Below, in pieces: positions 7,216 through 10,022 of a stretch of 10,022 bases of DNA. Source of the stretch: an uncultured Lachnospiraceae bacterium (GTDB taxonomy: Bacteria > Bacillota_A > Clostridia > Lachnospirales > Lachnospiraceae); the NCBI GenBank assembly GCA_947177885.1, contig CAMWWF010000083.1:1-10022 (forward strand), given 5' to 3'. How positions within the stretch are numbered: position 1 is the first letter of the stretch; each line of letters opens with the position of its first letter. The position numbers and the translations under genes were made by a program. The notes under the pieces are model-generated. The model had not been told where the DNA came from, ran no database searches, and saw nothing but the letters and a program-made list of their open reading frames with translations.

Positions 7216-7441
7216 ATGGAGGCAGTTGATCTTGTAAATGTAAAAAAATTTGGGAAAAGCAAAAATCATTGTGAATGAGCAGGGAACCGAGGCGGCAGCG
7301 GAGACAGATCTGCTGGCAGCTTTGTCCGCAGCTTATGATGTGAAAAAGTTATATTTTAACGAGCCGTTTTTATACATGATCATAGATGCCAGCACGGAAC
7401 TGCCGTTGTTTATCGGTATTCCGGATGATCCGGGACAATAG
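7216..7441 (+). pseudogene. Serpin C-terminal relic with single-base frameshift
   Basis: From the TTG at 7250 the frame encodes a piece matching the end of a serpin protease inhibitor. It starts with KAKIIVNEQGTEAAAET, the reactive-centre-loop hinge with Gly, Thr and small Ala residues at P15-P10. After a loop, LYFNEPFLYMIIDASTELPLFIG corresponds to the conserved final strands (usual form FxxxxPFLFxIxD...ILFxG). Serpins are about 370-400 aa; only the last 65-75 residues remain, so the inhibitor fold cannot form. An ATG at 7216 with AGGGAG (7204-7209) upstream begins the other phase, MEAVDLVNVKKFG, which stops after 20 codons. Removing one base near the A7T3 run (7242-7251) would fuse it to the hinge frame. 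The piece sits 33 nt after leuS. It is most likely a gene remnant; a short expressed peptide cannot be excluded. Confidence 0.72.
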
Positions 7442-7545
7442 TGTACTATTGCTTTTATGGTGTATCATCAGACAGGAGTGTGTGAGGGCATGGAAGCAGG
7501 CAAGCACATTTCAGGGCAAAACAAGTTCCGGAGAAGGAGTAGAAT

Positions 7546-9258
7546 ATGGAAATGAAAAAGAAACTGCCTGTAGGTATTGAGAGTTTTGGAGATATCCGAA
7601 AGATGGATTTCTATTACGTTGATAAAACATGTCTGATCAGGGATCTGCTTCATAATTGGGGAAAAGTGAATTTATTTACCCGTCCCAGACGCTTTGGGAA
7701 ATCTCTGAATATGAGTATGCTGAAAGCATTTTTTGAAATCGGATGTGATCAACGGTTGTTTGACGGACTGGAAATCACACAGGAGAAGGAGTTGTCCAGT
7801 CAGTATATGGGGCAGTTTCCTGTGCTGTCCGTCAGTCTAAAAGATGTAAGCGGTATGTCTTTTGCGGCGGCGCTTGCTTCCATGCGTTATACCATCGGAA
7901 TGGAAGCCATGCGTTTTCCTTTTCTGGCGGAAAGTGATAAACTTACGGAAATGCAGAGGAATATGTACCGTGCGCTGGTAAATGTGGACAGCGGAGGACA
8001 TTTTACCATGTCTGGCGAGGTATTGGTGAAGAGCCTGCAGACGCTGTCTTTCCTGCTTTCCAGACATTATGACCGCAAGGTCATTCTGTTGATCGACGAA
8101 TATGATGTGCCCTTGGATAAAGCCTTTCAGGCCGGTTATTATAATGAAATGGTATCCCTTGTCCGGAATGTATTCAGCAGCGTGTTGAAAAGTAATGAAA
8201 GTCTGCATTTTGCGGTACTTACCGGCTGCCTTCGTATAGCAAAAGAGAGTATTTTTACCGGTTTGAACAATTTTAATGTTTTATCCATAACAGACAGGTA
8301 TTTTGAAGATGCATTTGGCTTCACCGATGAGGAAACCAGACAAATGCTTTCCTACTATGGGCTGGATGACTGTTATGATACGGTTAAAGCGTGGTATGAC
8401 GGCTATCGCTTCGGCGGCACATCCGTATACTGCCCCTGGGATGTGATCAAATACTGTTACGCGCTTCTTGCGGACAGGGAGGCCAGACCGGAAAATTATT
8501 GGGCAAACACCAGCGGCAACAGCATTGTGCGCCGCTTTATTGACAAGTCAACAAAGCAGACAAAAGAGGAACTTGAACGGCTGCTTGCCGGGGAAACGGT
8601 TGTGAAAACAATCCGGCAGGAATTGACTTATAATGAGCTGGATACCACCATTGATAATTTATGGAGTATCCTTTTTACCACCGGTTATCTGACATGGCAG
8701 GGGCGGACGGAGGACGGCAGCTATAAGCTCGTGATTCCCAATCTTGAAATACGGGATCTGTTTGTAACGCAGATCATGGAGTGGTTTCATGAAGCATCCC
8801 AACAGGATACATCCCGGATCGATTCTTTCTGCGAAGCTTTTCCCGCTGCCGACAGGGAGACTGTGGAAAAGGGATTTAACGATTATCTGTGGCAGATGAT
8901 CAGTATACGGGATACTTTTTCCAAAAAAGAGAGAAAAGAAAATTTTTACCATGGCATTTTGCTCGGCATATTGCGGTATAAGGAAAACTGGATCATTAAG
9001 TCCAATGAGGAATCCGGAGAAGGGTACAGCGATATCCTTCTTGAAATACCGGAATCAAGGACCGGAGTAGTCATCGAAGTGAAGTACGCGGAGAGAGACA
9101 TGCTTGATAAAATGTGTGCGGAAGCATTGGAGCAGATTGAACAGAAACAGTATGATGCCCGCCTGATCGATGACGGGATGGAGGGCATTGTCAAATTTGG
9201 TATTGCCTGTTATAAAAAGCATTGCAGAGTTGCGGTTGCAGACTTTAAATATATATAG
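7546..9258 (+). CDS. AAA-ATPase-like / PD-(D/E)XK nuclease-like protein (DUF1703 type)
   Basis: This is a complete 570-aa protein; the ATG at 7546 has AAGGAG (7534-7539) six bases upstream. The N-terminus has the family opening LPVGIESFGDIRKMDFYYVDKT and a variant P-loop, RPRRFGKS (46-53, K52). Walker B is VILLIDEYD (D184, E185), and TGCLRIAKES (226-235) is a further family motif. The C-terminal domain carries a PD-(D/E)XK nuclease-type core: D496 in YSDILLE, then E511-V-K513 in VVIEVKYAERD. This matches the AAA-ATPase_like (PF09820-type) plus DUF1703 (PF08011-type) architecture, common and often multicopy in gut Firmicutes and Bacteroidetes. The biological role of the family is not established; a nucleic-acid or mobile/defence role is only inference. 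It stands apart from the leuS unit and is closed by two terminators downstream. Confidence 0.92.
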   Translation: MEMKKKLPVGIESFGDIRKMDFYYVDKTCLIRDLLHNWGKVNLFTRPRRFGKSLNMSMLKAFFEIGCDQRLFDGLEITQEKELSSQYMGQFPVLSVSLKDVSGMSFAAALASMRYTIGMEAMRFPFLAESDKLTEMQRNMYRALVNVDSGGHFTMSGEVLVKSLQTLSFLLSRHYDRKVILLIDEYDVPLDKAFQAGYYNEMVSLVRNVFSSVLKSNESLHFAVLTGCLRIAKESIFTGLNNFNVLSITDRYFEDAFGFTDEETRQMLSYYGLDDCYDTVKAWYDGYRFGGTSVYCPWDVIKYCYALLADREARPENYWANTSGNSIVRRFIDKSTKQTKEELERLLAGETVVKTIRQELTYNELDTTIDNLWSILFTTGYLTWQGRTEDGSYKLVIPNLEIRDLFVTQIMEWFHEASQQDTSRIDSFCEAFPAADRETVEKGFNDYLWQMISIRDTFSKKERKENFYHGILLGILRYKENWIIKSNEESGEGYSDILLEIPESRTGVVIEVKYAERDMLDKMCAEALEQIEQKQYDARLIDDGMEGIVKFGIACYKKHCRVAVADFKYI

Positions 9259-9353
9259 ATACCAAAATATTTTATGAGCCAGTGGCTTTTGATAAGATGC
9301 TGAATGAAAGCCTGATCAATATGGGATTAGTGTGCTTTGATGTCGAAGAGGCT
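9259..9353 (+). other. Possible short coding remnant between the AAA/nuclease gene and terminators
   Basis: The frame through GTG 9282 and ATG 9297 to the TGA at 9381-9383 reads as plausible protein (VAFDKMLNESLINMGLVCFDVEEADF...). It is only 33 codons long, has no ribosome binding site, and its end runs into the terminator stem. I do not recognise it. It may be the tail of a lost gene or simply chance. Confidence 0.25.
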
Positions 9354-9404
9354 GATTTCCACAGCGTGTCTTTGATGAACTGACCCGCTGTGGAAATCGT
9401 TTTT
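9354..9404 (+). terminator. Intrinsic terminator with perfect 13-bp stem
   Basis: GATTTCCACAGCG (9354-9366) and CGCTGTGGAAATC (9386-9398) are exact complements around a 19-nt loop, followed by GTTTTT. It lies about 95 nt after the AAA/nuclease stop and should end that transcript. The reverse strand lacks an equally good T-tract at the other side of the stem. Confidence 0.85.
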
Positions 9405-9415
9405 CAGGAGATATG

Positions 9416-9448
9416 AAGGAGTATCTGCGTAAGCGGACTCCTTTTTTT
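9416..9448 (+). terminator. Second, tandem intrinsic terminator with GNRA-type loop
   Basis: AAGGAGT (9416-9422) pairs with ACTCCTT (9437-9443). Inside it, CTGC pairs with GCGG around a GTAA tetraloop. The T run continues to 9448. It starts only 12 nt after the first terminator, giving a double stop. The T-tract also lies just before the GTG of the next frame, so read-through transcription of that frame from upstream is unlikely. Confidence 0.82.
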
Positions 9449-9459
9449 ACTCTTATTTT

Positions 9460-9819
9460 GTGGAACAAAAGCAGGGACTCATTCAGTACAATGACCCAGG
9501 CTATATTCCGGAGGGGTATCAGGAAACTGACAGGGCTGCATCGGAACATTTGTTCAGCGTTACCTATACAAATGGGAATGGAGAGATGATCACATGGGAT
9601 CAGATACTGGTTCAGGATGGAGGGAAATTAATAGCAGATATAGAATATGATCAGCAGGTCATGAAAGAGATCAATGGGAAGATAATCGTTATTTCGCTGT
9701 ACCATGACGGATTTGTACATGCATATTATGAACATGGAGAATATGTCTATGTATTAACGGCGGATCATTCGGATATTGACGAAGTGTGTCTGATATTTGA
9801 CAGCATTTTTGCTGACTGA
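9460..9819 (+). pseudogene. DUF4367-like C-terminal fragment, probably 5'-truncated
   Basis: The 119-codon frame contains GYIPEGYQETDR, then SVTYTNGNGEMITWDQ, a stretch around INGKIIVISLYHDGFVHAYYEHGEYVYVLTA, and a closing IDEVCLIFDSI. This layout resembles DUF4367, a domain usually found at the extracytoplasmic C-terminus of larger membrane-anchored Firmicute proteins. Here there is no N-terminal part, no signal or membrane segment and no ATG. The only upstream start is GTG 9460, preceded by the T-rich tail of a terminator with no Shine-Dalgarno sequence. In-frame sequence upstream stays open only to 9433 (stop at 9430-9432). I therefore read it as the surviving end of a broken gene; a leaderless or unusual small protein is the alternative. 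The domain assignment is from memory of the family pattern and is moderately secure. Confidence 0.6.
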
Positions 9820-9892
9820 TGCGGAAAAAAATAAACAATGAAACAAACAGGGATTTCTATTTCGTTACTGTTGAGTAGTGGAGGAATGTATC

Positions 9893-10022
9893 ATGAAGAT
9901 AAGGGTGGCATATTTGCTGTTAGCACAGAAAATGAGCAACAAGAATACGGAAAAACGGCTGATCAATATATTGCTTGGGAAAAACACACAGACAAAAAGA
10001 GATGTTTTCGTAAGTCATTCCC
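9893..10022 (+). CDS. Start of an unrecognised protein, cut by the right edge
   Basis: The ATG at 9893 has GGAGGA (9880-9885) seven bases upstream, a strong ribosome binding site. It opens a frame of 43 codons, MKIRVAYLLLAQKMSNKNTEKR..., to the window end. The visible part is basic and shows no clear signal peptide, membrane segment or known motif. A second frame from ATG 9886 (MYHEDKGGIFAVS...) is also open to the edge but has only 0-1 nt between the SD and its start, so 9893 is preferred. It is separated from the DUF4367-like fragment by 73 nt with no clear promoter. Confidence 0.5.
   Translation, partial: MKIRVAYLLLAQKMSNKNTEKRLINILLGKNTQTKRDVFVSHS

Noticed and set aside
7386..7580. 64-residue + strand frame bridging the serpin relic and the AAA/nuclease gene
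   Set aside because: It lies out of phase with both supported reading frames, has Cys/Arg-rich chance composition and no SD.
1..10022. CRISPR arrays, tRNA/rRNA genes, insertion-sequence ends
   Set aside because: Looked for by eye on both strands. No regularly spaced repeats, no tRNA cloverleaf and no transposase or paired terminal inverted repeats were found.

Overview
The window looks like chromosome from a Gram-positive Firmicute, most probably a gut-type Clostridia/Lachnospiraceae. This rests on the gene families: a tRNA-sensing T-box leader in front of leuS, an OmpR-type two-component pair whose kinase has the low-GC Gram-positive H-box/F-box style, a DUF4367-like protein and an AAA-ATPase-like/PD-(D/E)XK protein. 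Strong AAGGAG-type ribosome binding sites agree. The assignment is inferred from gene content, not proven. Every gene I accept is on the + strand.

Bases 1-4088 form a signalling/envelope operon. It holds the C-terminal end of a GT4 glycosyltransferase (cut by the left edge), an OmpR/PhoB response regulator overlapping it by 25 nt, and a very large multi-spanning sensor histidine kinase overlapping the regulator. A 58-residue two-helix membrane protein follows; its start region contains a T7 run that either encodes a tiny stop-coupled leader or reflects a one-base slip. The kinase has an unusual Lys/Glu/Ser/Ala-rich N-terminal extension containing a 20-bp direct repeat.

Bases 4089-7182 are the leucyl-tRNA synthetase unit. 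An 8-bp inverted repeat precedes a near-consensus sigma-A promoter (TTGACA-N17-TAGAAT). Next comes a T-box riboswitch with a CTC (Leu) specifier, a TGGT acceptor-binding bulge and a 13-bp intrinsic terminator. A 270-nt leader of unknown purpose then leads to leuS. The synthetase has unusual signature motifs: KMGKR in place of KMSKS, and TTCIET in place of TTRPDT in the editing domain.

Bases 7183-9892 look like an accessory stretch containing gene relics. A C-terminal scrap of a serpin (reactive-centre hinge plus final strands) carries an apparent single-base frameshift. It is followed by an intact 570-aa AAA-ATPase-like/PD-(D/E)XK protein of unknown role, two tandem intrinsic terminators, and a C-terminal DUF4367-like fragment with no ribosome binding site. 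A final short reading frame with a good ribosome binding site runs off the right edge and is unrecognised.

No complete new multi-gene system is visible. The points most worth following are the serpin relic, the small-protein T7 start, the unusual LeuRS motifs and the repeat-bearing kinase.
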